From contig CAXXRP010000003.1 of the NCBI GenBank assembly GCA_963662375.2, positions 104,098-168,097 of the forward strand: a stretch of 64,000 bases of DNA, written 5' to 3'. This document shows, one piece after another, positions 26,683-35,587 of the stretch (within the stretch, counting starts at the first letter, position 1; every line of letters begins with the position of its first letter). This stretch comes from UBA11612 sp963662375 (GTDB taxonomy: Bacteria > Pseudomonadota > Alphaproteobacteria > Rhodospirillales > Rhodospirillaceae). The notes beneath the pieces were generated by a model that saw nothing but the letters and a program-made list of their open reading frames with translations, had not been told where the DNA came from and made no database searches. The position numbers and the translations under genes were made by a program.

Positions 26683-26836
26683 GGAAAATCAACGGTTTTG
26701 GCTCGAAAGATTTCGGCATCCGGTCGCCAAAGCCTTTTCTTCGGCGGTTCTGGCGCTTAGGCTGGACTTGGGCTTGGATACAAGGAATTTGATTCGGTGG
26801 CCAGCCACTATCGCCTACAAGCGGCGAAAAACTGAC

Positions 26837-27262
26837 ATGTTTGACCAGAACGCTGTACTGTTTGCCAATGATGCGTTCTACGCCGCATTCGTGGAGCGGG
26901 ACATGGAGGCCATGAACCGTGTTTGGTCCCAGGCTGAATCTGTGAGCTGTACGCACCCAGGCTGGCAAACCCTCGAAGGGCGAGAGGAGGTCATGGAGAG
27001 TTGGAACGCGATTTTGACCAACCCTGACTCGCCGAACATTGTTTGCCGGGCTCGGCGTACGGCCATCTATAATGGAATGGCTATCGTAACGTGCATCGAA
27101 GAAATCATTAGGCGGGGCGGGGATGCCGAGTTTCTGGCGGCGACGAACGTATTTGTGAAAACCGGCAGCGTGTGGACCATGGTCCATCATCAGGCGGGCC
27201 CGGTTCACATTGATCCCGAGACTCTCGAAGGGGAAGAAGAGCGGCCACCGGCCATTAACTGA
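26837..27262 (+). CDS. SnoaL/NTF2-like protein
   Basis: The 141-residue product starts at ATG 26837, where the similarity to NTF2-like cone folds begins: ANDAFYAAFVERDMEAMNRV then HPGWQTLEGREEVMESWNAI and a C-terminal WTMVHHQAGPV strand. A longer frame to 26681 exists but would overlap the divergent esterase start. Family members include isomerases, stress-related small proteins and many of unknown role; no catalytic set can be assigned. Confidence 0.75.
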   Translation: MFDQNAVLFANDAFYAAFVERDMEAMNRVWSQAESVSCTHPGWQTLEGREEVMESWNAILTNPDSPNIVCRARRTAIYNGMAIVTCIEEIIRRGGDAEFLAATNVFVKTGSVWTMVHHQAGPVHIDPETLEGEEERPPAIN

Positions 27263-27287
27263 GGATCTACCGATCTCAGTGCCGGAT

Positions 27288-28823
27288 TCACAATTTTGAA
27301 TCGTCGTCGGCGTAGTCGTTTTGAAGGTTCGTTACATCCGAAATGAGACACGGAGAATCCTGCAAGAACGCGGGTGTGAAGCCGCCAAATGCGACAACAT
27401 CATCCTCAATTTCCATTTCGGCAATGCCATGGGGATTGCGGCGTGTACGGCGTGCGCGTTCATCGGGACCGCGCCTGTCATCGTTGCGGTCTTTGCGCGA
27501 TCGGTCCTTGGGTTGCTCGACCTTTTGTTTTTCGGGTGGTGATGGCGGGGGGGGGCGGGGCTGGCTCTGCGGCCACCACGACCGCTGATGGGTCTTCTTT
27601 CTTGGCCTCGGTCTTATTGTCTCGATTGCCCCGGCGTTTCCCGCGACCTCTTCCGCGATGCTTTGTTCTTCAACGGGTTCAGGTACGGAAACTGCGGGTT
27701 CCACAGTATTGCCAAACTGCAACGGCGGAATCGGGTACTTTAGCATTTTCTCTATGGCGGCCAGAAGCTTGGCGTCTGTAGATGACGCCAGCGTATAGGC
27801 ATGGCCGGTTTTTCCCGCGCGTCCGGTGCGGCCAATGCGGTGGATATAGTCTTCGGCGTTTACCGGCACGTCGAAGTTGATCACGTGGCCTACATCGGAG
27901 ATGTCGAGCCCGCGTGCGGCGACGTCCGAACAAACCAAGAGTTCCACCTCCCCAGCCTTAAACTTCGCGAGGGTCTCGTTGCGCTTCGACTGAGGCATAT
28001 CGCCATGGAATGCCACCGCGTCGAACCCATGCTTCGCAAGAGTTTTGTGGAGAATGTCGACGTCTTTTTTGCGGTTACAAAATATGAACGCATTGTGAAC
28101 GTCTTCAGCCCGAAGAACGCGTTGCAATGCTTCGGCTTTGTTGCTCCTTCCTACCCAGACGAGGCCTTGCTCCACCGTGGTTGCTGCGGTGGCGGGCAAG
28201 CTGACGGCAATTTCCTTGGGATTGAGGAGGAACTTATCTGCCAGTTTGCGGATTTCCTTGTCCATCGTGGCTGCGAAGAACAAGGTTTGGCGGATTTTTG
28301 GCAGTAGAGCGACGATTCGATCAACGTCGGGAATGAAGCCCATGTCTAGCATGCGGTCCGCTTCGTCGATCACCAAAACTTTCACGTCGTTGAGCAGGAT
28401 GCGCCCTCGCTCGTACAAGTCCAGCAGACGACCCGGCGTGGCAATGAGTACGTCCACACCACGTTCGAGCGCTTTTTCCTGATCGGTGAAGGAGCCGCCA
28501 CCAACGAGCAGCGCCATGGAAAGCGACTGGTATTTTCCGTATTTGACGAAATTGTCGGCAATTTGCGCCGCAAGTTCCCGGGTCGGTGCAACGATGAGAG
28601 AGCGCGGCATGCGCGCTTTGGCGCGTCCACCCGAGAGAATATCGATCATCGGCATGGTGAACGCGGCTGTTTTGCCGGTTCCCGTTTGGGCGACGCCAAG
28701 TACATCTCGCCCCATGAGGACCACGGGGATCGCTTGTTCCTGAATCGGGGTCGGTATCAGGTACCCAGCGTCTATAACGGCTTTTAGTGTGTCCTGCGTA
28801 AGGCCGAGGTCTGCAAAATCCAT
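27288..28823 (-). CDS. DEAD-box ATP-dependent RNA helicase with locally frameshifted tail
   Basis: The 511-residue protein starts MDFADLGLTQDTLKAVIDAG (ATG 28823). It has the Q motif PTPIQEQAIP, motif I AQTGTGKT, Ia PTRELAAQ, II DEAD, III fused as FAATM, and the C-terminal helicase motifs including ARGLDI and HRIGRTGR. It belongs to the RhlE-like group and acts in RNA or ribosome metabolism. In the basic tail the frame used between about 27556 and 27662 gives an atypical sequence; another frame gives HRGRGRGKRRGNRDNKTEAK. A missing A near 27662-27664 and an extra C in the 9-nt tract 27547-27555 would explain this as two compensating slips. Confidence 0.9.
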   Translation of the reverse strand: MDFADLGLTQDTLKAVIDAGYLIPTPIQEQAIPVVLMGRDVLGVAQTGTGKTAAFTMPMIDILSGGRAKARMPRSLIVAPTRELAAQIADNFVKYGKYQSLSMALLVGGGSFTDQEKALERGVDVLIATPGRLLDLYERGRILLNDVKVLVIDEADRMLDMGFIPDVDRIVALLPKIRQTLFFAATMDKEIRKLADKFLLNPKEIAVSLPATAATTVEQGLVWVGRSNKAEALQRVLRAEDVHNAFIFCNRKKDVDILHKTLAKHGFDAVAFHGDMPQSKRNETLAKFKAGEVELLVCSDVAARGLDISDVGHVINFDVPVNAEDYIHRIGRTGRAGKTGHAYTLASSTDAKLLAAIEKMLKYPIPPLQFGNTVEPAVSVPEPVEEQSIAEEVAGNAGAIETIRPRPRKKTHQRSWWPQSQPRPPPPSPPEKQKVEQPKDRSRKDRNDDRRGPDERARRTRRNPHGIAEMEIEDDVVAFGGFTPAFLQDSPCLISDVTNLQNDYADDDSKL

Positions 28824-28997
28824 CGTCACGGAAATTCTTCGTCGCGGGTTATTATGGAGCTGCCTTGTATGGGCCGAGGGCGGGCAACGCGGCGCGACAC
28901 TTTCACGGCGCGGCATGATAGGTGTTAGTTTGACGGTGTCAACGGCAGAAGCTCTAGAAAACCAGGGCTTTTGGCGCATTTGGGGTCTCAATAGGCG

Positions 28998-29696
28998 ATG
29001 GTACGTTCCAAACATCTCATCTTTCTGCCCGGACTGCTTTGTGATGCGACTCTGTGGCGCCATCAGTCCGAAGCCTTGGGCCACGGGTGCGAAATTACTG
29101 TTGGTAGCCTTACCGGCGCAGATTCCACGAGCGATATGGCCGAACAAGTCCTAGACGAGGCGCCGCCGACCTTCGCCTTGGCGGGGCTGTCCCTGGGTGG
29201 CTATGTCGCGCAGGAGATCATGCGCCAGGCCCCCGACCGGGTGGAACGCTTGGCCCTCGTTAATACCAATGCCCGTGCCGATAATCTGGAGCAGCGCAAG
29301 ATGCGAACGGCGCTGATTGAGCTGGCCGAAATCGGCAAATTCAAGGGAGTGGCTCCCCGTCTGCTGCCCAGTTTAATCCATCCTTCACGTATGGAAGATC
29401 CGGAAGTCGCCGGAGTTGTGATGGAGATGGCCGAGCGTATTGGTCAAGAAGCGTTTAAACGGCAGCAGACTGCCATTCTCGGGCGGAGAGATGGCCGGGC
29501 CGACCTGCATGCTATTCGCGTGCCGACTCTTGTTCTGGCCGGGCGGGAAGACTTGTTGTGCCCGCCTAAGGTTCAGGAGGAGATGGCGGAACGGGTCGAA
29601 AACTCGAAGCTTGTTATTGTCGAGCGCTGTGGGCATCTAGCACCGCTTGAACGGCCCAACGAGGTTAACGCTGAACTCGACGTCTGGTTGGGGTAG
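28998..29696 (+). CDS. Alpha/beta-fold hydrolase
   Basis: The 232-residue protein opens LIFLPGLLCDATLWRHQ, carries the nucleophile motif LAGLSLGGYVAQEI, the acid in LAGREDLLCPP and the catalytic His in VERCGHLAPLERP. It is an intact, soluble, single-domain hydrolase of the BioH/proline-iminopeptidase-like superfamily. No partner genes suggest a substrate. It is divergent from the helicase gene and ends 6 nt before the stop of the FKBP gene on the other strand. Confidence 0.85.
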   Translation: MVRSKHLIFLPGLLCDATLWRHQSEALGHGCEITVGSLTGADSTSDMAEQVLDEAPPTFALAGLSLGGYVAQEIMRQAPDRVERLALVNTNARADNLEQRKMRTALIELAEIGKFKGVAPRLLPSLIHPSRMEDPEVAGVVMEMAERIGQEAFKRQQTAILGRRDGRADLHAIRVPTLVLAGREDLLCPPKVQEEMAERVENSKLVIVERCGHLAPLERPNEVNAELDVWLG

Positions 29697-29702
29697 GGCG
29701 AT

Positions 29703-30242
29703 TTAGTTTGCAGGTGTTTCCACCTCCAACAGTTCCACCTTGAACAAAAGTGTGGAGCCGGCCGGAATGGGCCCACCATCCCGTTCGCCGTAGGCGAGAG
29801 CGGCGGGGATGGCGAACTGCCAAATCTCCCCCCGGCGCATCATCGGTACGCCGATTTGCCAACCCTGAATAACGCCGTCGAGGGGGAATGTGGCGGGCTG
29901 TCCTCGGGAATACGAGCTGTCGAACACCTCTCCGTTAATAAGTCGGCCTTCATAGTGCACCGTGACGCGGCTACCCGGGGCGGGCATTGGCGCATCACCC
30001 GAGACCTTTTGTTCGACGTGGTATTGCAATCCCTCCGCCGATTGCTCCCAGTCGGCTTGCTTGATGTTTTCGTTTAGAAACGCGTCTTGTGCTGCGCGCC
30101 ACACGATATGCGGCGGCGGTGATAAATCGCTTGGTAGGGTGGCGGGCTGCGGGGCTTCTGCCGGCGGCGTATAAAGATAAAAGGTCGCCACGGCGATGAG
30201 AAGCACAGCAGAGATCGCGGCAAGGGTTGGAGTAGCTTGCAT
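29703..30242 (-). CDS. Membrane-anchored FKBP-type peptidyl-prolyl isomerase
   Basis: The 179-residue protein begins with an uncleaved or cleavable membrane segment (AISAVLLIAVATFYLYT) followed by a Pro-rich linker, so the catalytic part is periplasmic. The FKBP domain occupies about residues 90-175: VTVHYEGRLINGEVFDSSYS, VIQGWQIGVPMMRRGEIWQF and IPAALAYGE. Conserved residues of the binding pocket (Tyr, Phe, Asp, Trp) are present. It should catalyse cis-trans isomerisation of prolyl bonds during envelope protein folding. Confidence 0.9.
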   Translation of the reverse strand: MQATPTLAAISAVLLIAVATFYLYTPPAEAPQPATLPSDLSPPPHIVWRAAQDAFLNENIKQADWEQSAEGLQYHVEQKVSGDAPMPAPGSRVTVHYEGRLINGEVFDSSYSRGQPATFPLDGVIQGWQIGVPMMRRGEIWQFAIPAALAYGERDGGPIPAGSTLLFKVELLEVETPAN

Positions 30243-30268
30243 TTGAATATATGTCCTTCGATAGGGAT

Positions 30269-30805
30269 TTAGAATTCTAACAATTCGATCCTGATGCCGT
30301 CCGGATCCGAAGCGAACATCATCAACGGCCCAACGCCGGCCCTTAATGCCCGTGTATTTTCCTCTACTTTGCCGCCGTATTCGATCACTTCGGCGGCGGC
30401 CTCATCCATGTCCGCGACCCGTACGGCAATATTTCCCAAGCCCAGGTAGTGCATCGGAAAATAGCCAGACTCCACGACGTACTTCGGATCGTCGAACTGG
30501 CGCAAAAGAATGGACACAGGGCCCAGCCTGAGACTGTGCACCTTCAGAGCGATATTGTCACCGAGCGCGAAGACCTTTCCCGATGTCGCGTCGGGCTTAA
30601 AAGCACCGATGTCTGCAAAGTCAAGTGCCTCCACATAAAACTTAACTGTGCGTTCAACGTCCGAGACATTGAATGCGATATTGATAAACGCCGGTGCTTC
30701 GGGAAAGGCATTCTGGGCCCAAGTGGATTTTCCAAAGCCCACGCCGGCAAACGCCACTACGCACAGTGAAAAAGCTACGCGCTGTACAATCGAGTGCAGC
30801 GTCAT
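30269..30805 (-). CDS. Exported VOC-family (glyoxalase-like) protein, intact copy
   Basis: The first of three tandem VOC genes has a signal peptide (VAFSLCVVAFAGVGFG) and one glyoxalase-like module: AFINIAFNVSDVERTVKFYV at the first half and NIAVRVADMDEAAAEV with ASDPDGIRIELLEF at the second. The conserved Glu of the last strand (RIELLE) is a metal-ligand position in the family. GGGAGG lies before the ATG at 30805. A periplasmic location is unusual for VOC proteins. Function unknown; the two neighbours are damaged copies. Confidence 0.8.
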   Translation of the reverse strand: MTLHSIVQRVAFSLCVVAFAGVGFGKSTWAQNAFPEAPAFINIAFNVSDVERTVKFYVEALDFADIGAFKPDATSGKVFALGDNIALKVHSLRLGPVSILLRQFDDPKYVVESGYFPMHYLGLGNIAVRVADMDEAAAEVIEYGGKVEENTRALRAGVGPLMMFASDPDGIRIELLEF

Positions 30806-30877
30806 ATGCACCCTCCCGGTGTCCGAAGCTTACAGCTTACTGGCGCCGCCTCTTGTCGGCGAATTATAAGCTGAGGC

Positions 30878-31446
30878 TCAGATTACAACGAGTTCCACTT
30901 GGATGCCATCAGGGTCTGCGCCAAATATCATGCCGACGCTGCCGTTTCCTGGGCTCGTGCCACGCTTAATAAATGTATTCTCAAAAACAGACCCGCCGAA
31001 TTGGCGTATGAGGGCGGTGACACGCTCGATGCTGTCCACGCGTACTGAAATGTTACACATACCAAGTTGGTGCGCGGGTAGCCCGTGGTGGTGCCGACAG
31101 ATTTTTTATCATTGAACTGGCGCAAAAGAAGCAAGAGGTTGCCCATGCGTACATGGTGCGCCGTTAAAAATGCCTCTCCAGCTCGCCCGAAAAACACGCG
31201 GGCCGCATTTGGCGGATGGGACACGACTTTGCCGGCATCTTCGAACCCCAAAGCCTCAATATAGAATTGCCGTGAACGATCTAGATCGCTGACATTAAGG
31301 CCAATATTTAGAATGGCCGGTGCGGCGGGCAGGACGTTCTGCGCATTTGCAGTGGCCACAATACCGGCGTTGGAATATGACGCGGCGATTACGGTGGATA
31401 CTGTGGCGGCGAGGCGCGTCAGGATGCGGCGGCGATGCCTTAAAGC
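30878..31446 (-). pseudogene. VOC-family protein copy 2, frameshifted and N-terminally fused
   Basis: The reading frame contains a signal-like segment ending ATANAQ and the module AILNIGLNVSDLDRSRQFYI through LLLLLRQFNDKKSVGTTTG. At the CCC at 31082-31084 (GGG on the coding strand) it shifts; one additional G restores MCNISVRVDSIERVTALI and the final FGADPDGIQVELVVI. Its natural start is not visible because its N-terminus directly abuts the truncated copy 3, so a deletion probably removed the start region. It is closely similar in layout to the intact copy at 30269. Confidence 0.7.
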
Positions 31447-31666
31447 CGAACACCTCGGTATAGAACCGGGTGGTTCGTTCCATGTCGGCCACATTCATGG
31501 CTACATGCAGCACGCTGTTGCTGGGGGCCTCGGACTGGGCTGATGCAGGCGCCGATTTCCATCCACCCGCTATGGCGCTGGCGATCAAAGCACATCCTGA
31601 TTTGAGGGCCCCGCCCAGGATCGCCCGGCGGTGAGCATCTTTTGCCGATTGACTTAGCTTTGGCAT
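31437..31666 (-). pseudogene. VOC-family protein copy 3, N-terminal fragment
   Basis: From ATG 31666 the frame encodes a signal-like N-terminus (RRAILGGALKSGCALIASAI) and the start of a VOC module, SVLHVAMNVADMERTTRFYT then VFGFKA. After that it runs into the sequence of copy 2, out of frame. The break sits at the same module position in both, as expected from a deletion between tandem duplicates. Twin-arginine-like RR is present near the start. Confidence 0.65.
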
Positions 31667-32025
31667 AAAAAGCCTCCTTTTTTCGATCGGTCTCGATCAT
31701 CTTGTTTTGGGGTACCGAGGGCCGATGGTCCGGTGGCGGGTGATATTTGATACGTTTTAAGGTGCCCTGTGTAGTTGGAATGGGCCTAAACACGAGCCCG
31801 CTGGCCTTTTTTGCGCTATTATTGGCGGTATCGGGGACCCATTTGCGGTGCTGCCCCCTTGGGAAAATCCCTCTGCCCGCCCCAACGACGCGCCGTGCCG
31901 GCCGCCTCCACTAAAATGACTCCTAGCGGGGTTGCGCCCCGCACCGCCATTGGGTATAGAACGCGCGCTTTTCGAGGTTCCGAGCATCCATCCTCGCTGG
32001 CCGCGCCATCAGTAAGGTAGCTGTT
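31667..32025 (+). other. Intergenic region, 359 nt, no supported gene
   Basis: The gap separates the VOC array (minus) from rpmJ (plus) and should contain divergent promoters. Short frames on both strands lack ribosome-binding sites and recognisable motifs. Nothing else was found. Confidence 0.4.
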
Positions 32026-32151
32026 ATGAAAGTTCGCAATTCCCTGAAGTCCGCCCGGACCCGCGATAAGGACTGCAAGATTGTCCGCCGGAGAGGAAGG
32101 CTATTTCTTATCAATAAGAAAAAGCCCCGCTTTAAGGCGCGGCAAGGCTGA
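32026..32151 (+). CDS. rpmJ: 50S ribosomal protein L36
   Basis: A 41-codon gene encodes MKVRNSLKSARTRDKDCKIV followed by RRRGRLFLINKKKPRFKARQ, clearly ribosomal protein L36. Only one Cys remains, so this is the zinc-free (C-minus, YkgO-like) type common in alphaproteobacteria. It stands alone and is followed by a strong intrinsic terminator at 32189-32217. This small gene is easily missed by length filters. Confidence 0.93.
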   Translation: MKVRNSLKSARTRDKDCKIVRRRGRLFLINKKKPRFKARQG

Positions 32152-32188
32152 ACGCGACCAACGCGTTCGCCTATTGGGAGGAACTCTG

Positions 32189-32217
32189 ACCGCGGGATCA
32201 CGTATCCCGCGGTTTTA
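32189..32217 (+). terminator. Rho-independent terminator after rpmJ
   Basis: A perfect 9-bp stem ACCGCGGGA (32189-32197) / TCCCGCGGT (32205-32213) with a 7-nt loop is followed by a T-rich run (TTTATTTT). It lies 37 nt after the rpmJ stop and just before the convergent end of pyk. Confidence 0.88.
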
Positions 32218-32225
32218 TTTTCAGC

Positions 32226-33677
32226 TTAGCTGGTGCTCGTCTCGTCGCCTATCCAGACGACCCGCACCATGTTGGTCGACCCCACTTGGCCGAAAGGCAT
32301 GCCTGCAGTGATTACAAGGGCGTGGCCGTTCTGGCCGATGCCACACTGCACTGCGCCTTTCACGGCCACGTCACCGATATCGTCCACCTTGTGAATGAAG
32401 TCGCCCACCAACGCGTGGACACCCCACACGAGCCCCATCTGACGCCCGACCTTCAGGCTTGGCGTGATACACAAAATGGGTACGCCCGGCCGTTCTTGGG
32501 CGGCGCGTAGTGTGGTCGATCCAGATGACGTAAAGGTGACGATGGCGGACGCCCCTAGCGTGTGCGCGATCTGCCGCGCGGCAGCTGTGATGGCGGCGGG
32601 CGACGAGTGCTCTGTCACCGAGCGCCCGGCGTCCATTAGGTTCAAGTAATGCTCATCGCTCTCGACCTGACAAATTATTCGGTGCATGGTTGCCACCGCG
32701 CGGACCGGGAACATGCCGGCAGCGGTTTCGGCGGACAACATAACCGCGTCGGCACCATCATAGATGGCGGTCGCCACATCGGACGCTTCCGCCCGGGTCG
32801 GTACCGGCGACTTAATCATGCTCTCCAGCATCTGGGTTGCTACAACCACGGGTTTGCCTTGGGCACGACAGGTTCGAATGATGCGCTTCTGCAGCACGGG
32901 AACTTGCTCAAGGGGCATTTCGACGCCTAGATCGCCGCGGGCCACCATGACGGAGTCCGACAACTCGACAATGGCATCGAGTTGATCGAGCGCGGCGGGC
33001 TTCTCCAGCTTGGAGAGGATGCCTGCTCTGCCGGTTACGGCAGCGCGGACTTCCGCGATATCTTCCGGCCTTTGCACGAAGCTGATGGCGACCCAATCGG
33101 CGCCGTTCTCCAAGCCGAATTGTAAATCTGTCTTATCTTTCTCGGTCATGGCCGGAATGGGCAAGGCGGCGTCCGGCACGTTGACGCCCTTACGGTCGGA
33201 GACGGTTCCCGCGATAACCACTTCGGTTTCTGCAAAATCCTTACCGCAGTCTTTTACGGTCAGGCGTAGATGACCGTCATCCAACAACAATATCGATCCC
33301 GGCTTCAGCGCTGCGAATATTTCAGGATGTGGCAATTGCACGCGGGTTTCATCACCGGGCGCGCTATCCAGATCCAAGCGGAAGCTGCCGCCTAGCATTA
33401 AAACGACTTTACCGTCCTTGAACTTTCCGACGCGCAGCTTCGGGCCCTGCAAATCCATAAGGATGGTGATTGGCCGGTCTGTTTCCTTTTCCAAGTCGCG
33501 GATGGCGGCGATGGATGCCGCATGATCGGCGTGCGAGCCATGGCTAAAATTGAGCCGGAAGACGTCTGCACCCGCTTCGTACAGCAACTCGATGGTTTCC
33601 GGATCACGGCTGGATGGCCCGAGGGTGGCGATGATTTTGGCGCGCCGCCCGCGATGGCCCTTTGTCGGATCGGTCAT
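32226..33677 (-). CDS. pyk: Pyruvate kinase
   Basis: The roughly 483-residue protein matches bacterial pyruvate kinase: AKIIATLGPSSRDPETIELL, LNFSHGSHADH, ILMDLQGPKLRVGKF, ILSKLEKPAALDQLD with the catalytic Lys, VMVARGDLGVEMP and MLESMIKSPVPTRAEASDVA. It converts PEP and ADP to pyruvate and ATP. The ATG at 33677 is preferred over a GTG 15 nt upstream. Its position beside DUF1244/FGase/gapR further right is a neighbourhood often seen in alphaproteobacteria. Confidence 0.95.
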   Translation of the reverse strand: MTDPTKGHRGRRAKIIATLGPSSRDPETIELLYEAGADVFRLNFSHGSHADHAASIAAIRDLEKETDRPITILMDLQGPKLRVGKFKDGKVVLMLGGSFRLDLDSAPGDETRVQLPHPEIFAALKPGSILLLDDGHLRLTVKDCGKDFAETEVVIAGTVSDRKGVNVPDAALPIPAMTEKDKTDLQFGLENGADWVAISFVQRPEDIAEVRAAVTGRAGILSKLEKPAALDQLDAIVELSDSVMVARGDLGVEMPLEQVPVLQKRIIRTCRAQGKPVVVATQMLESMIKSPVPTRAEASDVATAIYDGADAVMLSAETAAGMFPVRAVATMHRIICQVESDEHYLNLMDAGRSVTEHSSPAAITAAARQIAHTLGASAIVTFTSSGSTTLRAAQERPGVPILCITPSLKVGRQMGLVWGVHALVGDFIHKVDDIGDVAVKGAVQCGIGQNGHALVITAGMPFGQVGSTNMVRVVWIGDETSTS

Positions 33678-33723
33678 AGCTGAAATGTACACGGGATCAG
33701 GGCGTTAGGCGAGTGGTGGTTCG

Positions 33724-34162
33724 ATGACTGTTTTGCCGCGCCGCTCGCACGTGCAAGGCCCGATCCGTACTAAGGCAGGTGGTTCATTTTCGGAGAACAC
33801 TAACAAGGTGCAGTTGATTACCGGTTCCACCCGCATTGAGGCTGCGGGGGTACCGCCGAAGTCTATCGAGGAATTCGTTGGCCGGGTGAACTCCAAATTC
33901 GATGGTGTCAGTCTGGCGCGGATGAAAAGCACGCCCGGCTGGCAGGAGCCGGGTCAGACCCGTGTTTGACGAGTGCTCACTGTTGCTGGCCGGATCACTT
34001 CGTGTGACGACAAGGGCGGGCGGCGTCGACGTCGGTGCTGCTCAGGCGGTCTCCGCTCATAAGGGGGAGTGGGTACGGTACTCGACACCGGAGGAGGCGG
34101 AGTATATCGCCGTGTGCGTTCGGGCATTTACGCCGGAGGCGGCGCACCGGGACTCAGACTAG
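33724..34162 (+). pseudogene. Cupin-domain protein, frameshifted
   Basis: Two abutting frames make one cupin. The first ends VSLARMKSTPGWQEPGQT and the second continues FDECSLLLAGSLRVTTRAGG through KGEWVRYSTPEEAEYIAVCV. The break falls at the CCC at 33958-33960, where the usual family sequence is EPGQTP-FDE; a small C deletion explains it. The restored product would be about 145 residues, a single cupin barrel with probable metal-binding region. The end overlaps the convergent DMT gene by about 35 nt. Confidence 0.7.
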
Positions 34163-35118
34163 CCGCAGCCTGTTTGCGGTGACTGCGCCGCGAGGTCTCG
34201 ATCCCCGCGATGATGGCGCCGGCCCCGATGAACTGCCAGAGACTGACGGTTTCTCCGAACAGAGCCCATGCAAAGGACGCCGCCAGAACGGGTTGAAGAA
34301 ATAGCAGCATGGACCCCAGGCCCGCGGGAATATGGGCGAGGGCCACGGCGATGAGAGTTTGCCCGCCCACCTGGACAACAAAGGCCATCGCGAATGCCAC
34401 GGTCCAACCCCGTACCGTTTCCGGCCAGACGTTGCCCTCCATGGCTGCCGCCAGACTCCATAGGATGATAGTTGCCGCCAATCCTCCGACAGCCATGGTG
34501 GCGGTGGTGGATACGCGTTGCCGTACACGGGCGATGGTAAGAATATAGGCGGCGTACCACCATGCAGTCACAAACCCCAGAACATCACCGGTGAAACCCT
34601 CCGTCGATGCGAAGAGGCTTTCGGTCATCATGACCGTGGCGCCGCTTAAGGCCAGAGCCAGGCCGATAGCAAATTGAAAGCGAATCTGTTCGCGAAATAA
34701 GACCCACCCTGCCAGAACGACGAATACGGGTGTTGTATTTGCAAGCACCGTGGCGTTGGCGACTGATGTTAGCACAATCGACCAATTCCAGAAGGTGAGG
34801 TCGCCGGCGAAAAACACACCGCTTAATATCAATATCCAAATATCGCGCCGACCGGTGGTGGGTGGATACTGCTACGCGGTCGCGAGACCGAAACCAAAGC
34901 AATGCAAAGAACAATGGAAGCGGCAGCGCCATGCGGTTCACTGCCGTTGCAATAGGGCCGACTTCGGAAAAGCGCACCAAAATGGGAGATATAGCCGCGC
35001 CGACGACACCCAGCAACAAGATGGGGAAGGCCCAGCGTTCGGCAAAATGATGGACCCGCGCCGTGGCGTCCGGCTGCGGCCCTGCGGTGCTCTCAGTGTT
35101 CGGTGGTGTGTCGGTCAT
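34128..35118 (-). pseudogene. DMT-superfamily (EamA) transporter, frameshifted
   Basis: The N-terminal part from ATG 35118 reads WAFPILLLGVVGAAISPILV and FFALLWFRSRDRVAVST; after about 34855-34870 another frame carries on with ILSGVFFAGDLTFWNWSIVL to 34128. Joined, they form a ten-helix EamA-type drug/metabolite exporter of about 329 residues with both EamA repeats (TPVFVVLAGWVLFREQI; LQPVLAASFAWALFGETVSL). The total length is one base off a multiple of three, consistent with one indel. Substrate unknown. Confidence 0.75.
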
Positions 35119-35221
35119 GGAAATGGCGGCGTGGTTATGTCACGCTACACTGCTCAGAGCGTTGCGCTCGCGCTTGCATGCACCATGTGGCGAAACGATG
35201 CCGAAGGACCGGAGAGAAATA

Positions 35222-35587
35222 GTGGGACAGCAGTTACAAACGTTAACATTTCTCATCTCGGCCCTCATGCTTGTGCACTCCACCGCTGCGGAAGACGCAA
35301 ACCCTTTGATCGGTCAATGGGTCGCCCAGCTTCCCAACGGCGCGGCCATGATCACTGAATTCACAGCCGATAGCATCTCTTTCTGGGCGGTGGGCTCCGA
35401 AGGCGCGAAAAGCGCGGCCAACACCGCGCCGGTAATGTTCGAGCCGCTGCCCAACGGCGGCATAGGTATTGCCGTTAAGGGGCAGGACGATACGCCCCTT
35501 ACGGGGGTTATGCGCGGCGCCAATACTGTCGAGCTGGTGTTTCCCGGCATGGCGTCCCGGCGGTTATCACGCCGCCAACCTCAATAG
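35222..35587 (+). CDS. Small secreted protein of unknown function
   Basis: A GTG at 35222, preceded by GGAGAG, opens a 121-residue product with a clear signal peptide (LTFLISALMLVHSTAA). The mature part includes NPLIGQWVAQLPNGAAMITE and GANTVELVFPGMASRRL. I do not recognise a family; the pattern suggests a compact lipocalin-like or copper-resistance-like beta protein, which is a guess. An ATG at 35198 is an alternative start. The end overlaps the presumed beginning of the FGase pseudogene. Confidence 0.6.
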   Translation: MGQQLQTLTFLISALMLVHSTAAEDANPLIGQWVAQLPNGAAMITEFTADSISFWAVGSEGAKSAANTAPVMFEPLPNGGIGIAVKGQDDTPLTGVMRGANTVELVFPGMASRRLSRRQPQ

